NCBI RefSeq assembly: GCF_000212415.1
Contig: NC_015500.1
Location: 2,666,001 to 2,730,000 of the forward strand
Direction: 5' to 3'
Length of the DNA stretch: 64,000 nucleotides
Origin: Treponema brennaborense DSM 12168
Lineage (GTDB): Bacteria; Spirochaetota; Spirochaetia; Treponematales; Treponemataceae
The notes beneath the pieces were generated by a model. The model did not search any database, was not told where the DNA came from, and saw nothing but the letters and a program-made list of their open reading frames with translations. Positions within the stretch are counted from its first letter, which is position 1, and every line of letters starts with the position of its first letter. Shown piece by piece: positions 8,015 to 16,754 of the stretch. The position numbers and the translations under genes were made by a program.

Positions 8015-9132
8015 TTCCCGTAGCCAGCGGAAAAGGCGGTGTCGGTAAAAGTCTGCTTTCGGCGAACCTCGCCATAGCGCTCGGACAGGCAGGCAAAAAA
8101 GTCATTCTCGTCGATCTCGATCTGGGAGCGTCGAACCTGCATTTGGTCATCGGACATCAGGCGCCCAAAAAGGGACTCGGCACGTATCTTTCCGGGCAAT
8201 CGTCGTTTGAAGATATCGTTACGCCGTCCGAGTACGAAAACGTATCGTTCATTCCCGGCGATTCCGAAATTCCGGGAATGACGGCTATCAAACTCAGCCA
8301 GAAAAACGATCTTATCCGTAAATTGCAAAATCTGAAAACGGATTATCTGATCCTCGATTTGGGAGCCGGAACGCATTTGACGATTCTCGACATGTTTCTG
8401 CTGTCTCCGCAGGGCATCGTCGTAACGGCGCCTACGGTAACGGCGACACTGAACGGGTATCTGTTTTTGAAGAACACCGTTTTCCGGATGATGTACAACA
8501 CGTTCAAAAAGAATTCAAAAGCGTACGCGTTTCTCGAACGGCTCAAAGCGGACGCAACTTCTCTCCAGCGCCTGTACATTCCCAAACTGACAGATCACAT
8601 CGCGACCATCGATCCGGAAAGCGCCGCCGCGTTCCGCCGCCGGATGCAGCAGTTCAAGCCGCGTCTCATACTGAACATGATAGACGATCCGCGCGACGCC
8701 GACAAATCGCTTAAAATACGCCGCTCGTGCAGCGAATACCTCGGCCTCGAACTGGAACATCTGGGCGTCATTTACCGCGATTCCATGCAGGATAAGGCGC
8801 TCGCCTCGAGACTCCCGGTCATCGTGTACAAACCGCAGTCGGTTCTGGCACAGTCGGTGTACCGTATTGCCGAAAAAATAATGCGTTCCGAAACGCTTTT
8901 GTTCGACACGAACACAGCCGACAGTTTTGAATTGGCGGAAGCCGAGGCGAACGACGATTTCGAGGCGAAACTTTCATACGTGGAAGACCTCGTCGGTTCC
9001 GGGGCGCTCACGATGGGAGATCTTGCCGAAACGATCAAAACGCAGCAATATGAAATTACTCAGCTGAAAAAAGAAAATCAGCTGCTCAAATCGAAAATAG
9101 TCAAAGCCTGTTCGCAGGGTTTCAAATTGTAA
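8005..9132 (+). CDS. MinD/ParA-type ATPase with C-terminal coiled coil
   Basis: A 375-aa P-loop ATPase. It opens with the deviant Walker A of the family, ASGKGGVGKS, followed by VDLDLGASNLH and LILDLGAGTH (switch and Walker B). A long alpha-helical insertion lies between, and the last 35 residues (TQQYEITQLKKENQLL) form a coiled coil. MinD, FlhG and ParA relatives place division sites, flagella or cargo; the coiled coil and the lack of a typical amphipathic membrane-targeting tail make MinD itself unlikely. GGAG at 7991 supports the ATG at 8005. It lies 12 bp before lgt. Confidence 0.85.
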   Translation: MQIIPVASGKGGVGKSLLSANLAIALGQAGKKVILVDLDLGASNLHLVIGHQAPKKGLGTYLSGQSSFEDIVTPSEYENVSFIPGDSEIPGMTAIKLSQKNDLIRKLQNLKTDYLILDLGAGTHLTILDMFLLSPQGIVVTAPTVTATLNGYLFLKNTVFRMMYNTFKKNSKAYAFLERLKADATSLQRLYIPKLTDHIATIDPESAAAFRRRMQQFKPRLILNMIDDPRDADKSLKIRRSCSEYLGLELEHLGVIYRDSMQDKALASRLPVIVYKPQSVLAQSVYRIAEKIMRSETLLFDTNTADSFELAEAEANDDFEAKLSYVEDLVGSGALTMGDLAETIKTQQYEITQLKKENQLLKSKIVKACSQGFKL

Positions 9133-9144
9133 AGGATGCATCGT

Positions 9145-10122
9145 ATGCCGCTCGCTCTTAAATATCCGTCGTGGATTCACCCTGAAATTTTTCCCGGAAT
9201 TCCTTTTTTAAATCTGTTCCGCTGGTACGGACTGATGTATATTTTTGCGTTCGCAACGGCGTTTCTCGTACTGCGCAAATTGGTAAAAGAAGGCGCGCTC
9301 GACACGGCCGGGTACTGCGTTACGGAAGACGACTTGTTCAGCTTTTTCGCCACCGGAATCCTGTTTTTGCTGATAGGTGCCCGCGTGTTTTCGGCGTTCG
9401 TATACGATACGTCCGGGATTTACCGGGCAAAGCCGTGGCTGATTTTTTGGCCGTTCGACGAGTCGGGCCGTTTTACCGGACTTGCCGGCATGTCGTACCA
9501 CGGCGGTTTCATAGGCGGTCTTTTGGGCATGATTTTCTGGTGCGTACGCAAAAAGAAACCCGTTTTAAAATGGATCGACGCGATGGCGATCGCCATTCCG
9601 CTCGGCTATACGTTCGGCAGACTGGGTAATTTCCTGAACGGAGAATTGTTCGGCCGCGTTACCACGATGCCGTGGGGAATCGTGTTTCCCGACGCGCAGA
9701 AATTTTCCGCTTCCATTCCGTGGGTACGGGACATCGCCGACAAAGCCGGCATCGTAATCGCGGAAGGGCAAAAACTGGTCAACCTGCCGCGCCATCCGAG
9801 TCAGCTGTACGAAGCGTTCTTTGAAGGCATCGTGCTGTGGACGCTGCTGTGGTTCTGCCGCAAACGCAAACCGTTCGACGGTTTTATGGCGGCGCTGTAT
9901 ACGATCGGATACGGCACGGTGCGGTTCGTCATTGAATATTTCAGGGAACCGGACGCCGATCTGGGCTACCGGATAGAAACGGTCGCCGGAACGCCGACGT
10001 ATTTCAACACGTCGCTGCTCAACATTTCGACCGGACAGATTTTATGCTTGCTCATGATAGGCGGCGGCCTGATTTTGATGCTGCTTTGCGCCGTTCGCGC
10101 TCGCCGCAGCGGAAAAAAATAA
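9145..10122 (+). CDS. lgt: Prolipoprotein diacylglyceryl transferase
   Basis: A 325-aa inner-membrane enzyme that adds diacylglycerol from phosphatidylglycerol to the lipobox cysteine of prolipoproteins, the first step of lipoprotein maturation. The Lgt signature GRLGNFLNGELFGR and the histidine-containing HPSQLYEA are both present, along with YHGGFIGG, among about seven membrane helices. The ATG at 9145 is chosen over 9136 because AAAGG (9131-9135) is correctly spaced for it. Spirochaetes rely heavily on lipoproteins; LivK in this window is one likely client. Confidence 0.95.
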   Translation: MPLALKYPSWIHPEIFPGIPFLNLFRWYGLMYIFAFATAFLVLRKLVKEGALDTAGYCVTEDDLFSFFATGILFLLIGARVFSAFVYDTSGIYRAKPWLIFWPFDESGRFTGLAGMSYHGGFIGGLLGMIFWCVRKKKPVLKWIDAMAIAIPLGYTFGRLGNFLNGELFGRVTTMPWGIVFPDAQKFSASIPWVRDIADKAGIVIAEGQKLVNLPRHPSQLYEAFFEGIVLWTLLWFCRKRKPFDGFMAALYTIGYGTVRFVIEYFREPDADLGYRIETVAGTPTYFNTSLLNISTGQILCLLMIGGGLILMLLCAVRARRSGKK

Positions 10123-10141
10123 CGCGCCCCGCACCGGGACA

Positions 10142-10208
10142 CCGGAAATTTCCGGCGGAGCGCGCGTAAGGGCTGCGCAGGATACACCTGCCGCACGATA
10201 CCGTGCGG
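10142..10208. other. Palindrome and hairpin between convergent lgt and tkt
   Basis: A 14-bp perfect palindrome (CCGGAAA/TTTCCGG, 10142-10155) and a 7-bp hairpin with a 4-nt loop (CCGCACG/CGTGCGG, 10191-10208) lie between the two convergent genes. Neither is followed by a clear U-tract, so a terminator role is only suggested. Confidence 0.4.
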
Positions 10209-10265
10209 GCCGATATCGCCGCGCATTGATTCCCGTACGCACAGCGGATGCGGGCGGCGGGCTTT

Positions 10266-12233
10266 TTACTGAGAAATCAATTCGGCGAGCTTTTCCGCCG
10301 TAAAACCGAAGTGCTCCGCAACTTTTTTCGCGGGACCTGATGCACCGAAATCTTTCAAGCAAAAAATGTCTTTTTCGGCGGAAACGAAACCTTCCCAACC
10401 GAGCTTACTGCCCGCTTCTGCGACAATAACGCGCGGAGCGGCTCCGGTAATCAATTTACGCAGCGCGGCCGGCTGCGATGCGAACAGTTCCCGGTCGGGC
10501 ACCGACACGACGCGGACGGTTTTTCCGTTCACGAGTTTCGCCGCGTTCAGCGCGAGTTCCACTTCCGAACCGGTTGCAAGCACGGTAACGTCCGGGACGT
10601 CTGCTCCGCGCCGGACGACGTACGCACCGCAGCGCATCGTATTGCGCCAGTCGGGATCGTCTTTTTCATAAACGGTAATATTCTGCCGCGTAAAAAACAG
10701 ACACACCGGATGATCGGTAACCGACATCGCCATATTCCACGCTTCGACCGTTTCTTCCGCGTCGCCGGCGCGGATAACCTGCATACCGGGAATCGCGCGC
10801 ACGCACGAAATCGTTTCAATCGGCTGATGCGTCGGGCCGTCTTCCCCGACGTAAATCGAATCGTGAGTTAAAACGTACAGCACCGGCAGCTTCATCAGCG
10901 CCGCCAGACGCATCGCGGGACGCATATAGTCGGTAAAGACGGCGAAAGTCGCGCAGAACCCGCGCAATCCGCCGTGCAGGGTGATACCGGACGTTACGCA
11001 CGCCATCGCGAATTCCCTGATGCCGAACCGGATCGTACGGCCGCCCCTGTTTTGAGCCGAGTAAATACCGTAACCGGGAAGCGCCGTCGCGTTCGGGCCT
11101 TCAAGATCCGCCGACCCGCCGACGAGCGCCGGACAGCGCGCGGCCAAAGAAGCAAGCATCGCGCCGGACGCCTTGCGCGTCGCAAGCGAATCGCCCGCCG
11201 CGTACCGGGGAACGGCACCCTCGCCGCTTACGGAACGCGAACGCATCGCGTCCCATTGCGCACGCAGCTGCGGGTTCGCGGCTGACCAAGCGGCGAACAC
11301 CGCGTTCCAGTCGGCCTCGGCCTGAGTGAACGCGGCTTTTTTCCGGTCAAAATATTCGTATGCGGCAGAATCTACGTAAAAGAACTTTTCCGGATCCAGT
11401 CCGAGTTTTTTCTTAGCTTTCGCAACGTTTTCGTCGCCGAGCGGCGCACCGTGCGCTGCGGCGGTTCCCTCCACCGGAGAACCTTTGCCGATCACCGATT
11501 TCAACATAATCAGCGAGGGCCGTTCGGTATCGGCCTTTGCCTGCGCAACAAGCGCCGCAATTCCTTCCATATCGTACATGGAACCGGACAGCACCTGCCA
11601 GCCGTACGCTTTGTAGCGCATCGCAACGTCTTCGGTAAACGCTTCGTCGGTAGAACCGTCGATGCTTATTTTATTTTCATCGTAAAATACGATCAGTTTG
11701 CCGAGTTTCAGATGCCCGGCTAGGCTCGACGCTTCGGAAGAAACGCCTTCCATAAGACAGCCTTCGCCGACCAGTGAATACGTATAGTGATCTACGATCG
11801 TATGTTCGGCGGTATTGAACCGGGAGGCGAGCATCGTTTCGGCGATCGCTTCACCGACGGCCAGCGCGACGCCCTGTCCCAGCGGACCGCTCGTATTTTC
11901 AACGCCGTCGGTCCAGCCGTATTCGGGATGCCCGGGGCACTTTGAGCCGACTTGCCGGAACGCACGGATATCATCAGTAGTAACGCCGTATCCGCTCAAA
12001 TGCAGGATCGAATACAGCAGCATCGAGCCGTGACCGGCGGACAATAAAAAACGATCGCGGTCTGCCCAATGTGAATCAGCAGGATTATGCTTCATGATTT
12101 CGCCGTACAAAACGGCCGCCAATTCCGCACAACCGAGCGGAAGGCCCGGGTGCCCCGATTTGGCTTTTTGGATTGCATCCATCGATAAGCTGCGGATGGA
12201 AAGCGCGACTGCTTCAAGACCTTTTAAATTCAT
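10266..12233 (-). CDS. tkt: Transketolase
   Basis: A 655-aa thiamine-diphosphate enzyme of the non-oxidative pentose phosphate pathway, moving two-carbon units between sugar phosphates. Visible motifs are [13 protein letters not shown], the substrate histidines in SAGHGSML and HPEYG, the catalytic glutamate in FGIREFAMA, and the late [18 protein letters not shown]. The metal/TPP motif reads VGEGCLMEG where GDG is usual, replacing the metal-binding Asp with Glu. A GGAG sits 9 nt before the ATG, and a sigma-70 promoter lies at 12270-12298. It is monocistronic and faces lgt tail to tail. Confidence 0.95.
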   Translation of the reverse strand: MNLKGLEAVALSIRSLSMDAIQKAKSGHPGLPLGCAELAAVLYGEIMKHNPADSHWADRDRFLLSAGHGSMLLYSILHLSGYGVTTDDIRAFRQVGSKCPGHPEYGWTDGVENTSGPLGQGVALAVGEAIAETMLASRFNTAEHTIVDHYTYSLVGEGCLMEGVSSEASSLAGHLKLGKLIVFYDENKISIDGSTDEAFTEDVAMRYKAYGWQVLSGSMYDMEGIAALVAQAKADTERPSLIMLKSVIGKGSPVEGTAAAHGAPLGDENVAKAKKKLGLDPEKFFYVDSAAYEYFDRKKAAFTQAEADWNAVFAAWSAANPQLRAQWDAMRSRSVSGEGAVPRYAAGDSLATRKASGAMLASLAARCPALVGGSADLEGPNATALPGYGIYSAQNRGGRTIRFGIREFAMACVTSGITLHGGLRGFCATFAVFTDYMRPAMRLAALMKLPVLYVLTHDSIYVGEDGPTHQPIETISCVRAIPGMQVIRAGDAEETVEAWNMAMSVTDHPVCLFFTRQNITVYEKDDPDWRNTMRCGAYVVRRGADVPDVTVLATGSEVELALNAAKLVNGKTVRVVSVPDRELFASQPAALRKLITGAAPRVIVAEAGSKLGWEGFVSAEKDIFCLKDFGASGPAKKVAEHFGFTAEKLAELISQ

Positions 12234-12269
12234 AAAAGCATACTCCTGATCATATGTTCGGATACCGAC

Positions 12270-12298
12270 ACTATACCATGAAATACGTTCGATGGCAA
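12270..12298 (-). promoter_or_regulatory. Promoter of tkt
   Basis: On the minus strand TTGCCA (12293-12298), 17 bp, TATAGT (12270-12275). The leader is about 30 nt and contains the GGAG ribosome-binding site, unlike the leaderless genes nearby. Confidence 0.65.
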
Positions 12299-12353
12299 TG
12301 AGAACGCGAACGGCAGAAAGCGGGCCCGGATCCGATACAAGGCCGCAATCGCA

Positions 12354-12830
12354 CTACAATTCGCTTACAATTTTGCGCATTTCCGCAAGCAGCGTATTTT
12401 TATCCGCCTGCCGTTCAAGCAGATGCCGAACGGACGTTTTCTGGAACAGATTCGCCAACTGGGACAGAATATCCAAATGGCAGCGGGAACCGCCGGTCAG
12501 CAAAATGAACAGGGACGACACCGGCCGGCCGTCGGGCGCATTCATATCCAGCGGCCGTTCCGGAAAACATAAAAAAATACGTTGCAGGGAAGCGTCTTTT
12601 AAAAGCGGGTGCGTCGGATGCGGAAGCGCGATTCCGTTGCCAACCGCCGTACTCATCAATGCGTCGCGGCTGATCAATTCCCGACAAAAAACGTCGGCGG
12701 AGATCTCCGCCGGAAAGTCGGCGTGCGCGCAAACGAACGCGTATACATCGGCCGCCGCGGCACCGGGCACACCGTAAAACACGCCGCCTTTTTCTATTAA
12801 ATCGCATACGTTTATCGTTGTTTCTGACAA
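12354..12830 (-). CDS. PTS EIIA protein, fructose/PtsN type
   Basis: A 158-aa protein of the mannitol/fructose EIIA family, with the phosphorylatable histidine in GIALPHPTHP near residue 70 and the late LSQLANLF segment. With no EIIB or EIIC nearby, it is more likely a regulatory PtsN-like protein than a sugar-transport component; in other bacteria such proteins sense nitrogen or potassium state. The start is a TTG at 12830 with a well-spaced AAGGGG; no in-frame ATG precedes the conserved domain. It follows the 491-aa gene by 20 bp and is probably in its operon. Confidence 0.85.
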   Translation of the reverse strand: MSETTINVCDLIEKGGVFYGVPGAAAADVYAFVCAHADFPAEISADVFCRELISRDALMSTAVGNGIALPHPTHPLLKDASLQRIFLCFPERPLDMNAPDGRPVSSLFILLTGGSRCHLDILSQLANLFQKTSVRHLLERQADKNTLLAEMRKIVSEL

Positions 12831-12850
12831 GCACTACCCCTTGTGGACGT

Positions 12851-14326
12851 TCAAACGCCGTTTTTGATTACTGAAAAACTATTTTTCCGATAAACGCTCA
12901 GCGCGTCCTCCAGTTCTTCAGAAATATCTTCAAAATTATATTCCATACCTTCAATCGAAATGTCGATGGTTCTGATGTCTTCAGTTTTTAGCGACGGATC
13001 GTGAAGCAAAGAATCCAAAATATGGGAAATATGATTGAACAGTTGAGACAAAATGACGAGCGCCTGCTGCGGAAACAACGCCAAACCGTTTTCCGCAAAG
13101 TCGAGTTCGCCCATCAACTGCGTAACGCGCGAATATAAATCGAGCAGACGATGGCGCACGGGTCCCGCTTCAAAATCGGCAAACCAATTATACTGCTCTT
13201 TCAGTATACTATACCGAACTTCGATTTGCAATAAAAAATATTTTTTCTCAAGCGAATCGAGTTTGTACGGCGGCGGGAAAAGGCGCTCCAAAAGTTGATC
13301 GGGGTCGCCGCTTTTCAGGAACAACGCGTCGGTAACGTACGAATCGAGAATCCAAAGCGGCACCGGCAGGTACGGAACCCCCGGCAGCTCCGCATGAATA
13401 TGCTCGGATTCCGCCGGTGCGGCGTTCCAGCTGCCGACAGCGGGCACGTCCTGCCCCTTAAACCACAGCCGGGTTTCCACGCCGTACACTTCGGCGGCAA
13501 TTTTTTTCGTCTGCTGCAAATATTTCTCAACTGATCCGCAGACGGGAACGCACAATTCGCGCCGGTAGTCAAAAAATACGGTGGCAAGCTGATCTTCTAT
13601 TGAAGTACCGGGTCCGTAAACATCAAAACTTTCAAGCAGTGCGTTCTCCAAAACGTTATACCATGCGGCGCGCTGTTCATCGGCGGAACTGAACTCGAAC
13701 GGATTTTCCTTTTTTTCGGTTATCGGAATCATTTCTATTATACCGGAATCCCAATCCAGCACTCTGCACAACAGGGAATCGCCCGGCTGCAATCCGGCGG
13801 CGGCATACACCGAAGTCATATCTGTTACGGTCAATCGGATCCGCGCCGGAAGTTCAAAGTCAGGGTCGCACAACGAAGGGCAGTCGCACGCGGGATCCGC
13901 GGCCAAATACTGCGGCGCGTATTCTTCACCGTATAAGGAAAAATACGGCAGCACGTCTTTCACGGCAAATTCAACCGCAGCGTGAGGCAATTTTTGCTCT
14001 TTAAAAATGAACGTCAAAGTTCCCGACGGCATTTCCACATCTGTGAACGGCATACAGCGGTGTCCGGGCAGCAGCAGATTTTCCTTAATTTCCAATGCGG
14101 ACAGCTTTATTGAAAACCAGGCGCCGGTGAACGCTCCCGCACGGCTCATATACGCATCGCCGTCGAGTGCAAAAACGTACGGACTGGAACATACATAATC
14201 GGCAATCTCCCTTGACGGAAGTTTATATCCCAGTTTTCCTAATACGGCGGAAATATCCTTGACCGTAAAAGACGTACACTTGACGCGTAAAAAGTGTGTT
14301 AACAAGTTTTCAATTATAGGTTTCAT
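12851..14326 (-). CDS. Conserved-looking 491-aa protein of unknown function
   Basis: A cytoplasmic protein with no membrane segment or known catalytic motif that I can see. Residues 1-70 look like a small winged-helix-type domain (FTVKDISAVLGKLGYKLPSREI). A beta-rich middle contains GDSLLCRVLDWDSG, which resembles a small barrel. Residues about 350-491 are acidic and largely helical. Gene order with the PTS IIA protein suggests a regulatory role, but this is only context. No Shine-Dalgarno sequence precedes the ATG; overlapping AT-rich -10-like boxes end within about 12 nt of it, with TTGATT upstream. Confidence 0.7.
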   Translation of the reverse strand: MKPIIENLLTHFLRVKCTSFTVKDISAVLGKLGYKLPSREIADYVCSSPYVFALDGDAYMSRAGAFTGAWFSIKLSALEIKENLLLPGHRCMPFTDVEMPSGTLTFIFKEQKLPHAAVEFAVKDVLPYFSLYGEEYAPQYLAADPACDCPSLCDPDFELPARIRLTVTDMTSVYAAAGLQPGDSLLCRVLDWDSGIIEMIPITEKKENPFEFSSADEQRAAWYNVLENALLESFDVYGPGTSIEDQLATVFFDYRRELCVPVCGSVEKYLQQTKKIAAEVYGVETRLWFKGQDVPAVGSWNAAPAESEHIHAELPGVPYLPVPLWILDSYVTDALFLKSGDPDQLLERLFPPPYKLDSLEKKYFLLQIEVRYSILKEQYNWFADFEAGPVRHRLLDLYSRVTQLMGELDFAENGLALFPQQALVILSQLFNHISHILDSLLHDPSLKTEDIRTIDISIEGMEYNFEDISEELEDALSVYRKNSFSVIKNGV

Positions 14327-14500
14327 GCTTTCTTATATAATATATCGTATAAATGCAAAAAATCAAGCTAAAACGATTCCGTGCACGACTTAGAAAACGA
14401 GCCGTTACGGAACAAGCGACTTACGGAATAGGCGCTCTTAAAGCCGAAACTTCCGACAGCACGTGAACGGCTGACCCGATTCCGACATGACTCGCGTCAG

Positions 14501-14523
14501 CAATGTATCATTATGATACATTG
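14501..14523. promoter_or_regulatory. Perfect 11-bp inverted repeat, possible activator site upstream of hsp20
   Basis: The arms CAATGTATCAT and ATGATACATTG are separated by a single T. It is AT-rich, has no U-tract after it, and lies about 190 bp upstream of the sigma-54 promoter at 14691. That is a usual distance for an enhancer-type upstream activator sequence. The bound protein is unknown; an operator for the divergent 491-aa gene is also possible. Confidence 0.6.
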
Positions 14524-14690
14524 TATACGAGTAAAAATAACACACTTGTTTTATTTTGAACCTTTCACGGACTCAAAATCCGGCAATTCGGCACCGTACG
14601 GTGCGGCAGAAAAACATAGCCGACCGGCATTTTATTTATATATCATTACAACATAACAAAATACGGTTTTATCAAGAAAAAATTATAAAG

Positions 14691-14707
14691 TTGGCACGAT
14701 TATTGCT
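14691..14707 (+). promoter_or_regulatory. Sigma-54 promoter of hsp20
   Basis: TTGGCACGATTATTGCT matches the consensus YTGGCACGRNNNTTGCW at every fixed position, with GG and GC exactly 10 bp apart. Predicted transcription start is near 14717, about 73 nt before the hsp20 ATG. No competing sigma-70 promoter of good quality is seen in this gap. Confidence 0.88.
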
Positions 14708-14718
14708 CAATTAAAAGT

Positions 14719-14757
14719 GTGCGGAAAGAAATCCGCACGAAGCACCGACGGTGCTTC
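14719..14757 (+). promoter_or_regulatory. Two adjacent hairpins in the hsp20 5'UTR
   Basis: A 7-bp stem (GTGCGGA/TCCGCAC, 14719-14738) is followed without a gap by an 8-bp stem with a 3-nt loop (GAAGCACC/GGTGCTTC, 14739-14757). The first begins within 2-3 nt of the predicted mRNA 5' end. The GGAGG ribosome-binding site (14778-14782) lies outside both stems, so a transcript-stabilising role is more likely than a simple thermometer. Confidence 0.65.
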
Positions 14758-14789
14758 AACTTGTATCAAACCCTTTTGGAGGTAATAAT

Positions 14790-15227
14790 ATGAACTCATT
14801 AGCATTTTTCAACCCGCGCTTTACGTCGGATCTGTTCGATGTGATCGACAGAAATCTTGCCGATTTCGTTCCTGCTGCGGAAACGGGACGCGCGTTCATG
14901 AATCCCAAAGTAGACGTCCGCGAAACGAAGGATGCCTACGTATTGGACATGGATCTGCCGGGAATCACCGAAAAAGACGTTGAAATCAACCTGAAAGACA
15001 GAGTACTGTCGATTTCTTCCGTAAAAGAAGAAAAAAAGGAAGAAAAAAAAGAAGGCGAATGGCTCATTAAAGAACGCCGCAGCGCCGCTTTCTCACGAAG
15101 ATTCACCCTGCCTCAGGATATCGACGCTGAAAAAGTAACGGCGGAATTCAAAAACGGCGTACTGACGATCGACATTCCGCGCAAACCTGAAACGCAGGCA
15201 AAAACGATCGCCATCACGGCAAAATAA
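14790..15227 (+). CDS. hsp20: Small heat-shock protein (Hsp20/alpha-crystallin)
   Basis: A 145-aa ATP-independent holdase that keeps unfolding proteins soluble. The alpha-crystallin domain runs from about residue 40 to 130, with KVDVRETKDAYVLDMDLPG, the conserved FKNGVLTI near the end, and a C-terminal IDIPRK that provides the I-x-I/V-type oligomer contact. GGAGG sits 7 nt before the ATG, so 14790 is preferred over the upstream 14751 frame start. Control by sigma-54 is clear from the promoter; most bacterial hsp20 genes use sigma-32, HrcA or RNA thermometers instead. Confidence 0.94.
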   Translation: MNSLAFFNPRFTSDLFDVIDRNLADFVPAAETGRAFMNPKVDVRETKDAYVLDMDLPGITEKDVEINLKDRVLSISSVKEEKKEEKKEGEWLIKERRSAAFSRRFTLPQDIDAEKVTAEFKNGVLTIDIPRKPETQAKTIAITAK

Positions 15228-15246
15228 GCGGATAATTCGTAACGGA

Positions 15247-15282
15247 AAAACCCTCCGGTCGGCTCACGGCCGGGAGGGTTTT
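15247..15282. terminator. Bidirectional terminator after hsp20
   Basis: A long GC-rich stem (AAAACCCTCC pairing with GGAGGGTTTT, with further inner pairs) begins about 20 bp after the hsp20 stop. T-runs on each strand let it work both for hsp20 and for the convergent CBS-ACT gene. Confidence 0.85.
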
Positions 15283-15382
15283 CATTATTTAAAACGGAAG
15301 CAAAGCGGCGCAAAAGCGGCATCAGCACATCGCGGTACATCGGCGTCGCAAAAAGCCGAACCGACGTATCGGCACCGAAGTG

Positions 15383-16021
15383 CTAGCGGATATCTTCCAG
15401 TTCGGCGCCGGACGCGGCAAGCGCCTGTTCCATTTGTTCTTTCGTAATGCCCGTCGCTTTGCACGTACAGCGGCGCTTCGACATATCTTCACCGTCGCAC
15501 GTTACCAGCGACACGATGTTGCCGTTACAATCGGCGATAGCCTGCGCAAGTTGGGCAAGTTTTCCCGGTTTTTCATCCACTTGGAACGTTGCGCGCACAC
15601 CCGAATGACGGGCGCCGAACATGTCGATAAATACGTGAAACAAATCCGTTTCGGTAATAATACCCACGAGCAGATCGCCTTTCATAACCGGCAGACAACC
15701 GATGTCCGAATCGGCCATGATTCGGGCGGCTTCTTCAACCACTTCAGTCTGCTGCACGCTCACGACGTTCCGCTCCATTACTTTTTCAACCTTGAGTTTT
15801 GAAAGCAGATAACTGATTTCATACATATCGAGCGTCGTGGCGGCTGAAGGACCTGATTTTATCAAATCCTTTTTGGTAATGATGCCGACCAAACGGTTGT
15901 TTCTGTCAAGAACCGGCAATTTACCGATTTTCTGCTTCGTCATTAACGCACGTGCATCGTTTACCGACATATCCGGAGATACGAATACAGGATTTTTTGT
16001 CATTACGTTCGCTACTATCAT
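15383..16021 (-). CDS. CBS-pair plus ACT-like domain protein (AcuB-like)
   Basis: A 212-aa protein. Two CBS motifs (about residues 5-60 and 75-130, with KLPVLDRNNRLVGIIT and CLPVMKGDLLVGIIT) normally bind adenine nucleotides. The C-terminal 70 residues (RATFQVDEKPGKLAQLAQAI) form an ACT-like regulatory domain, a fold that often binds amino acids. It lies 28 bp after livF in the branched-chain amino-acid transporter operon, so it may report amino-acid or energy status to the transporter (inference). GGAGG sits just before the ATG. Confidence 0.88.
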   Translation of the reverse strand: MIVANVMTKNPVFVSPDMSVNDARALMTKQKIGKLPVLDRNNRLVGIITKKDLIKSGPSAATTLDMYEISYLLSKLKVEKVMERNVVSVQQTEVVEEAARIMADSDIGCLPVMKGDLLVGIITETDLFHVFIDMFGARHSGVRATFQVDEKPGKLAQLAQAIADCNGNIVSLVTCDGEDMSKRRCTCKATGITKEQMEQALAASGAELEDIR

Positions 16022-16049
16022 GTCAATCTCCTCCTAGACGATGGCGGTC

Positions 16050-16754
16050 TCAGCCGCCCAAATAAGCGGTTTTTACGGAATCATCCTTCGCAAGCTCCGA
16101 AGCGTTTCCGCCTTTAATAATCAATCCGGTTTCCAGAATATACGCGCGATTCGCAATGGAAAGCGCTTTATACGCATTCTGTTCAACGAGCAGGATCGTC
16201 GTACCGGACTTGTTGATTTTTTGAATAATGGAAAATATTTCGTCAACCAGAATGGGAGCGAGCCCCATCGACGGTTCGTCCAGCAGCAACAGCCGCGGTT
16301 TGGACATAAGCGCACGCCCCATGGCGAGCATCTGCTGCTCGCCGCCGGAAAGCGTTCCGGCAATTTGCCTGATCCGTTCCTTCAAACGGGGAAACGTTTC
16401 GTACACGGATTCCATATCGCGCTTTACTCCGGCGGCGTCTTTACGGGTAAAAGCGCCCATTTCCAGATTGTCCCGTACGGTCAAATTGGCAAAAATGCGG
16501 CGCCCTTCCGGAACCTGAATCAAACCGCGGCGAACGATCATATCGGGCGACAGCGTCGTTATGTCTTCATCCTCGAACAGGACGCTCCCCGCCGCCTTTT
16601 TAATAATGTTTGAAACGGCGTGCAGCGTCGTCGTTTTTCCGGCGCCGTTCGAGCCGATAAGCGTAATGATTTCCCCTTCGTTAACTTCAAACGAAATACC
16701 GCGCAGCGCTTTAATAGCGCCGTACGATACGGCTAAATCGGTAACCGTCAGCAT
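16050..16754 (-). CDS. livF: Branched-chain amino-acid ABC transporter, ATPase LivF
   Basis: A 234-aa ABC ATPase with Walker A GSNGAGKTT, the LivF-type PEGRRIFANLTVRDNLEMGA block, signature LSGGEQQ and Walker B RLLLLDEPS. The ATG overlaps the livG stop by one base (TAATG), and an upstream in-frame extension within livG is ignored. It pairs with LivG to drive import through LivHM. Confidence 0.95.
   Translation of the reverse strand: MLTVTDLAVSYGAIKALRGISFEVNEGEIITLIGSNGAGKTTTLHAVSNIIKKAAGSVLFEDEDITTLSPDMIVRRGLIQVPEGRRIFANLTVRDNLEMGAFTRKDAAGVKRDMESVYETFPRLKERIRQIAGTLSGGEQQMLAMGRALMSKPRLLLLDEPSMGLAPILVDEIFSIIQKINKSGTTILLVEQNAYKALSIANRAYILETGLIIKGGNASELAKDDSVKTAYLGG

Noticed and set aside
14766-14790. 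FourU-type RNA thermometer at the hsp20 ribosome-binding site
   Set aside because: The TTTT lies directly next to GGAGG and cannot fold onto it; no stable stem hides the site.
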